Below are positions 16,612 through 24,938 of a stretch of 26,533 bases of DNA, piece after piece. Source of the stretch: JBLFWJ01 sp047611425 (lineage in GTDB: Bacteria; Bacteroidota; Bacteroidia; UBA10329); the NCBI GenBank assembly GCA_047611425.1, contig JBLFWJ010000027.1:1-26533 (forward strand), in the 5' to 3' direction. The notes below the pieces were generated by a model. It did no database searches, was not told the origin of the DNA, and saw only the letters and a list, made by a program, of their open reading frames with translations. The position numbers were made by a program, and so were the translations under genes. Each line of letters starts with the position of its first letter. The stretch's first letter is position 1.

Positions 16612-18054
16612 ATGAAAACGACACAAACTCTACTCACAGCCTTAATTCTTGCTTTCACTACTACGTTGGTACAGGCACAGCAAATTCCGTTGTCAAGTTT
16701 ATATGGCGATAATCTATTTATGATTAACCCAGCTAACGCTGGGGACGGAGAATATTTGGAAGCGTATCTCGGTACTCGTAATCAATGGGACGGAATAAAT
16801 GGTTCTCCTCAAACTCATTATTTGAGTGTTCATTCTGGAATTGGAAAAAGTGGAAGCAACATTGGAACCAATCTGTTCTATGACAGAACAGAACTAATCA
16901 ATACCATTAGTGCGTCTCTCGTTTACGCGTATGATTTAACAATAGCCAAAGAGCACAACCTGAGTTTTGGATTAGGTATCGGTTTGTTCAATACCAGTCT
17001 TAATCTATCCAATGCCGTGGTGCAACACGCTGATGATCAAATTCTGGCAAATGGTGATTTGAACGGTTTTACAATTGACGGAGATTTTGGAATTCGATAT
17101 ACTTGGAAAGGATTAGAGTTTGGTGCTGCCGCTGCTCACCTCTTTGAAACTGGCCCACAGTTCGAAAAGGTTTCCGAAAACTATCGTCTAGATCTTAAGC
17201 GTCAATACAACTTCAATGTTGGATACAAAATCTGGTTAAAAGACAAGACATGGATGATTCATCCATCAGGTATGTATCGACTGCTTCCAGGAGCACCAGT
17301 GCAGTTTGACGCTGGAGTACGAGTCGGTTACAAGGATATCGTTTGGCTCGGAGGAATGTATCGTGCCGAAACAGGTCCTGTAGCCAGTGTCGGTTTCAAT
17401 ATTGGAAACAAATTCACAGCAGCATATGCTTACGATTTCTCGTTGAACGGAATTGACCAAAGTCTTTTTTCTCATGAAGTAATGGTTGGGTTCAAGCTCG
17501 GTGGATTCATGAAGAAGTTCGACCAACTCGAATCAGATATGGCTACTATTAAGCAAGATAATGAGCTTCTTAATGGCCGTACAGATAGCCTAGAGGCCAA
17601 GATTGCATCGTTTGAACAAGACATTGAGCGGATTGATGGTACGGACCGTAACCAACAAGAGCAGTTGGACAGCATCCAAATTGAAATTGACCGATTGTAT
17701 AATGAGTTAAATTCTTTGGATGCAATGGATTCTACTGAAATAGAGAATCTCCTAAAAAGATTGAGTCCATACATAGATGCAGATGGAAACCTTAGCGCCA
17801 CCGAGGTCGATCTTGAGAGTGGATACTATGTAGTTATCGAATCGTTTAAGAGTCTTGAAAATGCATACAAAGGCATTGAGATCTGGAAGAAGAAAGGCCG
17901 TGATGCAATTATCGTTCACGATACCGAACGAAAGTGGTATTATGTATACTCTCAGAAGTACACGAATGAACGAGAGGCTAGAAAGGAGATGATGAAAACT
18001 CGAAGAAAGGATGTTGAAGACGCGTGGGTTCACAAGTATCGCGTGTTCGATTGA
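16612..18054 (+). CDS. PorP/SprF family outer-membrane protein fused to coiled coil and SPOR-like domain
   Basis: This 480-residue protein begins with a signal peptide (1-23, ending VQAQ) and then IPLSSLYGDNLFMINPANAG, the typical start of PorP/SprF proteins. These are outer-membrane barrels that act with the T9SS to secrete or attach type B substrates. The barrel part runs to about residue 297 (EVMVGFKLGGF). The usual family length is about 300-340, so the rest is an extension. Residues about 300-385 form a predicted coiled coil (LESDMATIKQDNELL and on). Residues about 402-478 resemble a SPOR domain: YYVVIESFKSLENAYKG, a KKKGRDA turn, WYYVYSQKYTNEREA, and a VHKY end. SPOR domains bind peptidoglycan, so the extension could anchor the complex to the cell wall. 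It lies in tandem with its likely substrate, and its stop overlaps the next start. Confidence 0.88.
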   Translation: MKTTQTLLTALILAFTTTLVQAQQIPLSSLYGDNLFMINPANAGDGEYLEAYLGTRNQWDGINGSPQTHYLSVHSGIGKSGSNIGTNLFYDRTELINTISASLVYAYDLTIAKEHNLSFGLGIGLFNTSLNLSNAVVQHADDQILANGDLNGFTIDGDFGIRYTWKGLEFGAAAAHLFETGPQFEKVSENYRLDLKRQYNFNVGYKIWLKDKTWMIHPSGMYRLLPGAPVQFDAGVRVGYKDIVWLGGMYRAETGPVASVGFNIGNKFTAAYAYDFSLNGIDQSLFSHEVMVGFKLGGFMKKFDQLESDMATIKQDNELLNGRTDSLEAKIASFEQDIERIDGTDRNQQEQLDSIQIEIDRLYNELNSLDAMDSTEIENLLKRLSPYIDADGNLSATEVDLESGYYVVIESFKSLENAYKGIEIWKKKGRDAIIVHDTERKWYYVYSQKYTNEREARKEMMKTRRKDVEDAWVHKYRVFD

Positions 18055-18533
18055 TGGCACAGTTATCCTTACTCAAGAAGACTGATCTGCTTATTCGAAT
18101 GTTCGGGTTTAAGCAGATCCCTCTTATTTATTACACTGGTCTATCTGTGGTAGAATTATCGGAAACTCGTTGTGTTGCGAAAATTCCTTTAACGTGGAGA
18201 ACAAAGAATCATTTAGGCAGCATGTACTTTGGTGCCCTGGCAATTGGGGCTGATGTAGCTGGTGGCCTAGCCGCATTTATATATTTGCTTAATTCTAAAA
18301 ACAACGTTTCTGTTGTTTTCAAAGATGTAAAAGGCGAGTTTCTAAAAAGACCAGATGGTGATGTACACTTCACTTCTGACCAAGTAGCTCAGGTTAATGA
18401 AATGATGTTAAAAACTGTAGAGTCTGGCGAGCGTGAAGAACTTACTGTTGAAGTATTAGCTACCGTTCCCTCAGTATCATCAGACCTTGTTGCCAAATTC
18501 GAATTAACCCTATCGGCCAAATTCAGAGGATAA
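18054..18533 (+). CDS. DUF4442 hot-dog-fold protein
   Basis: A 159-residue protein resembling DUF4442, a family of the hot-dog thioesterase superfamily. The ATG at 18054 shares its A with the TGA stop of the upstream gene, which points to translational coupling. The central region NHLGSMYFGALAIGADVAGGLAA matches the helix and loop where hot-dog enzymes bind the acyl-thioester. The following strands (VVFKDVKGEFLKRPDGDVHF) fit the fold. There is no signal peptide, so it is cytoplasmic. The likely role is hydrolysis of an acyl-CoA or a similar thioester, but the substrate is unknown. Its stop abuts the stop of the convergent gene with no spacer. Confidence 0.75.
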   Translation: MAQLSLLKKTDLLIRMFGFKQIPLIYYTGLSVVELSETRCVAKIPLTWRTKNHLGSMYFGALAIGADVAGGLAAFIYLLNSKNNVSVVFKDVKGEFLKRPDGDVHFTSDQVAQVNEMMLKTVESGEREELTVEVLATVPSVSSDLVAKFELTLSAKFRG

Positions 18534-18932
18534 TCAGTTTTTGTATTCTCGATTAACCTCAGCTTTTGTCGGGAAAACGGTTTTGGTATCCCCTGCTACT
18601 TTGGCCCAAGCCAAATATTTTCCTTTTCCCAAACAAGCATAAGCGCGTACCGAGTCATTTGGTGCAACAGTTGAAAAAGTAAATACTTTCCAGGTCATAT
18701 CTTCCTCCTGCACGGCAACCTGCATGTCAAGTTTCTCCTGACAAATGTTTTGAAGATAAACCACATAGCTATCGCGATAAATTGGGCATTGAGTGCATTC
18801 TTCACCCCAGGCAGATCGCTTTTTGTCTATGCACTCACTGTAGTCTTTTTGACCATAACCAGAAGTGGCGATTGTCATCAAAGCAATAAATGTTATTAAT
18901 CCCTTCCCTAAATTCTCCATCCTTATTTGCAT
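18534..18932 (-). CDS. Small exported protein of unknown function
   Basis: I do not recognise this 132-residue protein. It begins with a signal peptide (GLITFIALMTIATSGYGQ). The mature part has six cysteines, among them a CTQC pair, and it ends with a beta-rich part (WKVFTFSTVAPNDSVRAYACLGKGKYLAWAK, in part) that may bind a ligand or partner. Disulfides in the periplasm are likely. The ATG at 18932 overlaps the end of the upstream TPR gene by 10 bp. A second ATG at 18920, 2 bp after that stop, is equally possible. The arrangement suggests one transcript with the two genes upstream. Confidence 0.65.
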   Translation of the reverse strand: MQIRMENLGKGLITFIALMTIATSGYGQKDYSECIDKKRSAWGEECTQCPIYRDSYVVYLQNICQEKLDMQVAVQEEDMTWKVFTFSTVAPNDSVRAYACLGKGKYLAWAKVAGDTKTVFPTKAEVNREYKN

Positions 18933-19432
18933 TGTGTGTTCTTAAGAATAATTCTTGCCTCTTCGTTTCCCATCCTTTTCGAATACTTCCAATCTTTACA
19001 TGCACCCTTGTGGTCACCTAAGCCTTCCTTAGCCCATCCTCTATTATTAAAGGCTTCTTGGTTTTTTGGGTCCAGAATTAAGGCTTGGTTAAAATCTTCT
19101 TTTGCCGATTTAAACCGACCTAATTTAGTTCTAGCCGATCCACGGCTAATGAATGCCCAAACATGCTTATCGTGTTTGTCAAGCACTTTTGTAAAGTCGG
19201 CAACTGCTTGTTTATAGTTCTCAAGAACGGAATGAGAAAATCCCCTTCTTAAATAAGCGTTGACATGTTGGGAGTCGATTTCAATGACCTCATCATACAA
19301 TTCAATTGCAGCCTTGTATTGCTGGTTTTGAAATTTAGCTTCTCCTTGCTTAAATAATAAATCTGCGTCTTGAGCTAAAATATTCAGGCTCATAAAAAGT
19401 GCAAAAAGAACGGTAGTTGGAATAAATCTCAT
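18923..19432 (-). CDS. Exported tetratricopeptide repeat protein
   Basis: A 169-residue protein with a signal peptide (MRFIPTTVLFALFMSLNILAQ) and four consecutive TPR units: about residues 22-55 (LLFKQGEAKFQNQQYKAAIE), 56-89, 90-123 and 124-155 (AFNNRGWAKEGLGDHKGACK). Each shows the small residue at position 8 and the aromatic/hydrophobic spacing of the 34-residue motif. TPRs bind other proteins, so it is probably a periplasmic scaffold. The partner is unknown, but the co-oriented neighbours (4 bp upstream, overlapping downstream) are candidates. The CKDW motif near the end and the C-terminal NTQCK carry two cysteines. Confidence 0.85.
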   Translation of the reverse strand: MRFIPTTVLFALFMSLNILAQDADLLFKQGEAKFQNQQYKAAIELYDEVIEIDSQHVNAYLRRGFSHSVLENYKQAVADFTKVLDKHDKHVWAFISRGSARTKLGRFKSAKEDFNQALILDPKNQEAFNNRGWAKEGLGDHKGACKDWKYSKRMGNEEARIILKNTQCK

Positions 19433-19436
19433 TTCA

Positions 19437-19895
19437 TTAATTCAGGTTTTCAGGGCCAACATACTTTTTATCTGCAAAACAGTTGATAAGATGCGTTAGC
19501 GACTTTACAACCTTCACGCCATGTTCTTCACCCGAAACAGAGAAGGCAACTCTATTCCGGTAGGCCTTCTTTTTGACCAAGAGAGATTTTCGCTCAATGC
19601 ATCCGTCAGCATCACTAAAACATTTCATGGTTATAACCCCTTCATCAGGCAGAAACTTAATCCGTTCAGGGTCCAAATCATACTTATTGATTTTATCTTC
19701 TTTAGACTGCGAACCTTTACTGTAACCTTTAATAATGAGATACTTTCCTTGAATGGACAGCTCCTCGTTTCCCTTTAACAGTTCGTTCAAATGAATAATT
19801 GTATTCTCTACACTCACTTTCGGTTGTGCCAAAATATAATTGGCACCGAATTGGAACATCAACCCCAGAAGTATCGTATTGCTTAGTTTGCCCAT
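19437..19895 (-). CDS. Exported protein of unknown function, first of a three-gene set
   Basis: A 152-residue protein I cannot assign. A signal peptide is visible (NTILLGLMFQFGANYILAQ). The mature part is mostly mixed helix and strand, with a Lys-rich centre and the phrase VITMKCFSDADGCIERK. The C-terminus has a helix KVVKSLTHLINCF. A GGGGAGG run on the coding strand, a few bases before the ATG, looks like a strong Shine-Dalgarno sequence, which is uncommon in Bacteroidota. It probably leads an operon with the TPR gene (4 bp gap) and the small Cys protein. Confidence 0.65.
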   Translation of the reverse strand: MGKLSNTILLGLMFQFGANYILAQPKVSVENTIIHLNELLKGNEELSIQGKYLIIKGYSKGSQSKEDKINKYDLDPERIKFLPDEGVITMKCFSDADGCIERKSLLVKKKAYRNRVAFSVSGEEHGVKVVKSLTHLINCFADKKYVGPENLN

Positions 19896-19961
19896 TATTA
19901 CCTCCCCAGTTTTATAAATTTACTGTTTTTGTTTCGCTTAGAAAAGAGTCTATTGTTCAAT

Positions 19962-22217
19962 ATGTATCTCAAATCTTTACTCTTCGTTCTCGCTCACCTT
20001 ACATCCTACGCAGTTTTTGCGCAAGATGTTGTAGTTCTTGTGAAATTTCAAGTAGATGGTAGTGGAATGAACGGTGCGGAGGTTAAACTTACCAAGAATG
20101 AAGGTCAGACTATAGCCCAACCCGGTAAGTCAAAAATGACATTCAGCCTAGAGTATGGAAACATATATCAACTCTCATTCGCAAAAGAAGGATATATCAC
20201 TAAAAAGATATCAATCAATACCAAGCGAGTTCCTCTTGAAATTCAAGAAGAAGGAGACACAGACTTCGATTTCGCAATCGAGATTTTCAAACAATACGAA
20301 GGTGTAAACACGGTCGTCTTTAATCAACCTGTTGCCAAATATGCGTTTGACCCTCAGGTTGATGAGTTCATTTATGATACGGACTACACCAAATCCATCC
20401 GATCTGCACTCATCTCTTTTGAAGAAGATTACGAAGAGGCTCAAGATCTGGATAAGGTTGATCCAGCAATCGAAGCAGCTAAAAAGAAGGCTGAAGAAGA
20501 AGCTAGAGCCGCATCGGCATTGAAAGCTAAACAAGAGGAGGAGGCAAGACAAGCTGAATTGGCCGTAGCCACAGCAGAAAAAGAGCGAATAAAGGATGAG
20601 AAGGCTAAAGTCAAGGCTGACTCAGAAGCTAGAAAAGATGCACAGAAGGCCGAAGAAGAGTCTGCTCGTTTGGCAGCCAAGCAAGCAGAAGAAAACAGAA
20701 AAGCAACTTTAAATGCGGCCGAAGAAAAACGGAAAACAGATGAAGCCGCTGAAAAAGTAAGACTGGCCGCAATTGCCAAAGCGGAAGATGAAGCCAGAAA
20801 AGCCGAAGATGTAATTGCTGCTGAAGAATCCAGAGAAGCTGAAAGAGTAAAAAAAGAAGAAGAGGACAGGTTAGCCGCCATTGCTAAAGCTGGAGAGGAT
20901 GCTAAAAAAGCGGCACTCAAAGCTGAGGAAGAGGCCAAAAATGAAGCGGAACGTATTGCGGCAGAAGAAGCAAAGGAGGCTGCTAGAGTGAAACAGGAAG
21001 AAGAGCAACGACTCGCAGCAATGGCTAAAGCTGATGATGATGCTGCTCAAGCTGTTAAAGAAAAAGCTGAGTCGGAGGCAAGAGCGTTGACCAAGCAAAG
21101 AGCTGAGGAAGAAGCTGCAAGATTGGCAGCAAATAAGAAGGCTGAGGACGAGGCACGCCAATTAGCATTAGAACAACAAGCCGATGCAGAAAGGCAAGCC
21201 AAAGCCACTGCAAAAGCAGAGGAAGAAGCGCAGAAGACAGCGGATCGAGAACAAAAAGAGCTAGAAAAGCAAGCTCGACTTAAGGCAAAGGCTGAAGAAG
21301 AAGCAAGACTAATCGAAGACAAAAGACTGGCTCAACTAGCTGAAGAGGAACGACTGAGAGTAAAAGCGGAAGCAGAGGCTAGAACGAAGGCGGAAGAAGA
21401 AACAGCCAAGATAGCCGCTGAAAAAACAGCAGTCGCAAAAGCCAAAGCAGAGGAAGAAGCACGCAAAGCTGAGGAGGATAGATTGGCTAAGGAAAAAGCA
21501 GTGGCTGAAAGGCGTGCAAAGGACGAAGCAAATGAGCTGAAGGAAGAAATTAGAATAGCCACACTTAAAGCTGAGGAAGAAGCACGCATTGTGAAAGAAA
21601 AGCAATTGGCTGAGCAAGCTCAACTTAAATTAGAACAGGAAGAACGAGAGGAACAAGCGAGAATTGCTGTGGAAAAAGTTAAAGCTGATGAAGAAGAAAA
21701 ACGTCTGGCCAAAGAAGCTGCTCTAAAAGCCAAAACTGAAGAAGAAGCTCGATTAGCCGAGGAAAGAAAACTCGCAGATGAAGCCAGATTTAAAAAGCAG
21801 AAAGAAGAGAAAGAGGCTGAAGAAAGAAGAATTGCTGCAGCGAAAGAAGTTATGGAAGAAGAAAGGCGGGCTGAAGCCAGAAAAAAAGCTGCTGCCATAG
21901 CTAAGGAAGAAGTTCGAATAGCTGAACAGCAATTGGCCATTGCCACAGCTCAGGAAGAACGAAGAAAAGCTGCAATTGCCAAACTTGAAGAGGAAAAAAG
22001 AATTCTTGCGTCTACTGGTGTTTCAGCAGGAGTAGAAGATTCAAGAACTGAAGAAATTATTCGTGAGTCAAACAAAATAATTCGTCAAATCACCATTACT
22101 AAAGGTGGCGTCATCACCATCTTTAAAGAGATAAAGCACAGCTGGGGCGGTGTGTTCTACTTTAAGGATGAAGCAAGTATTACTAAGGTTGACTTTGAAA
22201 CGGAGTCTGCGGAATAA
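19962..22217 (+). CDS. Exported protein with a very long charged alpha-helix
   Basis: A 751-residue protein. The ATG at 19962 is preferred over a TTG at 19929 because the signal peptide (YLKSLLFVLAHLTSYAVFAQ) follows it. Residues about 22-90 look like a beta-sandwich of the carboxypeptidase-regulatory or PEGA type (VKLTKNEGQT ... FAKEGYITKKI). Residues about 165-683 are almost only Ala, Glu, Lys, Arg, Leu and Asp, with recurring KAEEEAR units and no proline, so a continuous helix or coiled coil of about 520 residues is expected. The last 65 residues are a small separate domain (QITITKGGVITIFKEIKHSW ... YFKDEASITK). I recall similar C-termini in Bacteroidota but know no function. Composition resembles TolA-like linkers, without TolA end domains. 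Divergent from the three-gene minus-strand set and convergent with the receptor gene. Confidence 0.85.
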   Translation: MYLKSLLFVLAHLTSYAVFAQDVVVLVKFQVDGSGMNGAEVKLTKNEGQTIAQPGKSKMTFSLEYGNIYQLSFAKEGYITKKISINTKRVPLEIQEEGDTDFDFAIEIFKQYEGVNTVVFNQPVAKYAFDPQVDEFIYDTDYTKSIRSALISFEEDYEEAQDLDKVDPAIEAAKKKAEEEARAASALKAKQEEEARQAELAVATAEKERIKDEKAKVKADSEARKDAQKAEEESARLAAKQAEENRKATLNAAEEKRKTDEAAEKVRLAAIAKAEDEARKAEDVIAAEESREAERVKKEEEDRLAAIAKAGEDAKKAALKAEEEAKNEAERIAAEEAKEAARVKQEEEQRLAAMAKADDDAAQAVKEKAESEARALTKQRAEEEAARLAANKKAEDEARQLALEQQADAERQAKATAKAEEEAQKTADREQKELEKQARLKAKAEEEARLIEDKRLAQLAEEERLRVKAEAEARTKAEEETAKIAAEKTAVAKAKAEEEARKAEEDRLAKEKAVAERRAKDEANELKEEIRIATLKAEEEARIVKEKQLAEQAQLKLEQEEREEQARIAVEKVKADEEEKRLAKEAALKAKTEEEARLAEERKLADEARFKKQKEEKEAEERRIAAAKEVMEEERRAEARKKAAAIAKEEVRIAEQQLAIATAQEERRKAAIAKLEEEKRILASTGVSAGVEDSRTEEIIRESNKIIRQITITKGGVITIFKEIKHSWGGVFYFKDEASITKVDFETESAE
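20454..22010 (+). repeat. Low-complexity Ala/Glu/Lys coding tract
   Basis: This part encodes the long helix. Recurrent codon groups for KAEEEAR and RLA occur throughout, but I see no exact tandem repeat. The purine-rich coding strand makes the opposite strand open over long stretches, giving false reading frames rich in Ser, Ala and Phe. Confidence 0.8.
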
Positions 22218-22220
22218 CGG

Positions 22221-24860
22221 TTAAACTTTAAAGGTAAGTTGGATTGCTGCTGTCCTTGGTGATTCGATTTTTGCAGGTCTTAATGAGTAAGATCGATTCA
22301 TAAAGTTGTTTACGATGAAAGCCACTTTCATCCATTTCGTTGCTTGGTAGCTGACTCTGGCATCCATCACCCATTCTCCCGATTTTCCATCATTCAAAAT
22401 ATAGTCTGTGGATATAGCCCCTTGAGAATTATCGTCTTGATCATTTCGCCATTGAATAACGCCAGTGTTAAATTGGTTGCTAGCATCAAGTGTGTAAAGG
22501 ACCTTGTCAATATTTTGAACATAGGAATAGTAGCGAATACTATAGCCGACAGCACACTTCTTATATCTAAACTCAACATCACCAGAGGCCAAGTGCTGAA
22601 ACCGATATTTTAATGTTGTCGTGGCGGCTGCCGAAGTAGTAGCATGCGATAAGGTATCGAACACTCCCGGTGTTGGCGTGGGTAAAATGTCAAATGGTTT
22701 GTTTGGCTCCAGAGCTTGTGGAGATGTAAATGTGTAACCCACAATAAGTTGAACTCCGAAATTCTCGGTCAAATCACCTCCGCCCATAACAGATGCTTCT
22801 ACACCTCTAACTCGGGTATCACCGGTATTATAAAACTTCAATGATGGAGGCGTTCCCTTCACCATTGCGAAATCAATGCTATTGGTAAACTCTTGCCAGA
22901 ATCCTACAATATCTAAATACCCGTAGAATTTACCGACCTTGAATCCTTGCTTAGCACCAATCTCCATATTCCAACTTGTTTCTGGATTTAAATCCGGATT
23001 TGGAAGCACCCCAAATCCTCCGCTTGTGGTACTTATGAATTTTTCCGCCAAGGTTGGAAATCGATACCCTTGCCCATAACTGAAGCGCAGGTAGGTTGCC
23101 TTACCCATTTTTGTACTTAAACCGGCTCTAAATACAGGTTTCACCACAAACTCTTGCTCATTAATTTGATAGTATTCCCCGCGCGCTCCGAGATTTATAT
23201 TGAGCACTTTCCACAATTTCAAATCCAGCTGCATATAAAGGGATGCATTCTTTGCGTTATTCTCTCCAGAACTATCGGCTCCCAAAAAGATCTGTGATTT
23301 AGACATGGTGTAATTACCTGCTGCTCCAGCAATAACGTTCATGCCAAACGACCGTCTCTTGAAAACAAGCCTCTGAAATTGATACTCGCCAAAAACGGTT
23401 GTGCTTTGATTGTCTTGGTTATTTGAGTTCCTATTATCAGCATACAATACTCGTCCACGTAATGAGTGCTGGACTCCAGTGCTCGTAATCAATTTCACAA
23501 AAGGATCCACATAAAAAGTGGTTAACTCTGTTAAAGTCATGGTACCTGGGTAAGCTCGGTAAAGGCCGTCTTGACTATTGTAAAAGTTATTAATGTATTT
23601 CGTTGAGTCGTATGCCACCGCCCATCCTGGGATTTGTATCGATTCGCGATCATCTCCTTTTGCCTGCCAAATGAGTGAGAAATTTTTACTGGATCTCATG
23701 AAATTCCCATTCAAGCCGTAACTAAGACCTTGGCGCTTTTTATCTCTGTACCGAAGATTGAAATTGACTCTGCCTCTAACTTCCCTTACTTCTGAATTCT
23801 TGATATCTCTTTGGTACTCTTTATCTTGAAGATCGTAATAGCCTTGTCCATACAGGAAAAAAGGTCTTGATCCTGCCGGAATGTCGGCTGTATCCAATTC
23901 GCTTAATGGTTTTGGAGGGCCAATGAATCCGTGATCATAATGAAAGTTTCCTCCCAGGACAAGATCTAATTGCCCGATTTTTCTTGAATGGAGAAAGTTC
24001 ATTCCAGAGTAATTGGCCAATCCGTTCCACCATTTTTTTCCATTTGCCTCACTCGCATCCATTCCAAAGAAATTTGCAATGCGTTTGCCCGTAGAGGCAT
24101 TCTCTTCTAAAATTGCACTCCGTAAACCTGAGTAGATGTTCACCTTAGTGAGCGGTTCATCTTTTGGATAGGCCGTCCTCACATTGATAACCCCACTTAG
24201 GGCAGATGACCCATATAATACAGAAGATGCACCCTTGATTACTTCAATTTGCTCCACATTTTCGGTTGGAATGAAACTCCATTCGGCCTTACCCATATCA
24301 CCAGTGGTCAAAGGAAGGTCATCAACTAAAATTGCGACCCTACTTCCAAGACCAAAACTATATCCACTACCACTTCTTATCTGTGGTTCTTCATCCATAA
24401 TGGTTAAACCGGGTGTCAGCTCTAAAACCTGGGTAATATTTGTTGTGTTTTTATTCTCTATCAATGCAGGTTTGATCACATTCATTGAAACCGTTAATTC
24501 CTCCAGTTTTTGTTCGAATTTTCCAGCAGAGACAACCACTGTACCTAGTTCTTCGGATATCATTTCAAGGCTAAATTCATTGTACGCTGTTTGGCCTTTG
24601 GTAATAATGATCGAAAGTGTATCCGACTTCATCCCAGTATAAGAACACACAATTTTTTGCGCCCCCTCCGGAACCACAAAAGAGAACTGACCATCATAAT
24701 CTGTGGACGATCCTACGGTGATATCGTTTATCAACCTGACGCTAGCTCCGATTAAAGTTTCTTCGCTTGTGCGGTCATAAACCACACCCTTTATAGTGCC
24801 TTGACCTAAAGCACTGATAGATAGAATTCCAAAAAAGAAAACGATTATAAGTCTTTGCAT
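22221..24860 (-). CDS. TonB-dependent outer-membrane receptor
   Basis: An 879-residue TonB-dependent receptor. After the signal peptide (IIVFFFGILSISALGQ) comes a carboxypeptidase-regulatory-like domain at about residues 21-100 (TIKGVVYDRTSEETLIGA ... YDGQFSF). The plug follows at about 115-235 (VTQVLELTPGL-like region, GSRVAILVDDLPLTTGDMG, VEQIEVIKGASSVLYGSSAL). A beta-barrel runs to the C-terminus, with the usual RFSYGQGYRFPTLAEKF segment and a terminal Phe-x-Val (LTFKV). It imports a ligand across the outer membrane using TonB energy. Layout fits siderophore, cobalamin or similar receptors, but no partner lipoprotein or transporter is adjacent, so the substrate is open. An intrinsic terminator sits 21 bp before its start, so expression may depend on read-through. 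Its stop is 3 bp from the convergent gene. Confidence 0.92.
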   Translation of the reverse strand: MQRLIIVFFFGILSISALGQGTIKGVVYDRTSEETLIGASVRLINDITVGSSTDYDGQFSFVVPEGAQKIVCSYTGMKSDTLSIIITKGQTAYNEFSLEMISEELGTVVVSAGKFEQKLEELTVSMNVIKPALIENKNTTNITQVLELTPGLTIMDEEPQIRSGSGYSFGLGSRVAILVDDLPLTTGDMGKAEWSFIPTENVEQIEVIKGASSVLYGSSALSGVINVRTAYPKDEPLTKVNIYSGLRSAILEENASTGKRIANFFGMDASEANGKKWWNGLANYSGMNFLHSRKIGQLDLVLGGNFHYDHGFIGPPKPLSELDTADIPAGSRPFFLYGQGYYDLQDKEYQRDIKNSEVREVRGRVNFNLRYRDKKRQGLSYGLNGNFMRSSKNFSLIWQAKGDDRESIQIPGWAVAYDSTKYINNFYNSQDGLYRAYPGTMTLTELTTFYVDPFVKLITSTGVQHSLRGRVLYADNRNSNNQDNQSTTVFGEYQFQRLVFKRRSFGMNVIAGAAGNYTMSKSQIFLGADSSGENNAKNASLYMQLDLKLWKVLNINLGARGEYYQINEQEFVVKPVFRAGLSTKMGKATYLRFSYGQGYRFPTLAEKFISTTSGGFGVLPNPDLNPETSWNMEIGAKQGFKVGKFYGYLDIVGFWQEFTNSIDFAMVKGTPPSLKFYNTGDTRVRGVEASVMGGGDLTENFGVQLIVGYTFTSPQALEPNKPFDILPTPTPGVFDTLSHATTSAAATTTLKYRFQHLASGDVEFRYKKCAVGYSIRYYSYVQNIDKVLYTLDASNQFNTGVIQWRNDQDDNSQGAISTDYILNDGKSGEWVMDARVSYQATKWMKVAFIVNNFMNRSYSLRPAKIESPRTAAIQLTFKV

Positions 24861-24881
24861 GAGCGGAGTCTTGCGTGGGTT

Positions 24882-24918
24882 TAAAAAAAGAGGGAATTCC
24901 GAAAACGGAATTCCCTCT
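24882..24918 (-). terminator. Intrinsic terminator with 13-bp perfect stem
   Basis: On the minus strand, a perfect 13-bp stem (arms 24918-24906 and 24901-24889) closes a 4-base loop (24905-24902), and the stem is followed by a run of seven T (24889-24883). This has all parts of a Rho-independent terminator for the gene at 24939-25829. The other strand lacks a T-run, so it should act in one direction only. Confidence 0.9.
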
Positions 24919-24938
24919 ATTAAATTCGAATCAATTCA

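Noticed and set aside
20211..21946. Several long minus-strand reading frames rich in Ser, Ala, Leu and Phe opposite the long-helix gene
   Set aside because: They are shadows of the Ala/Glu/Lys-rich coding tract: purine-rich codons on one strand remove stops on the other. They have no family features, and the plus-strand frame has a signal peptide and defined end domains.
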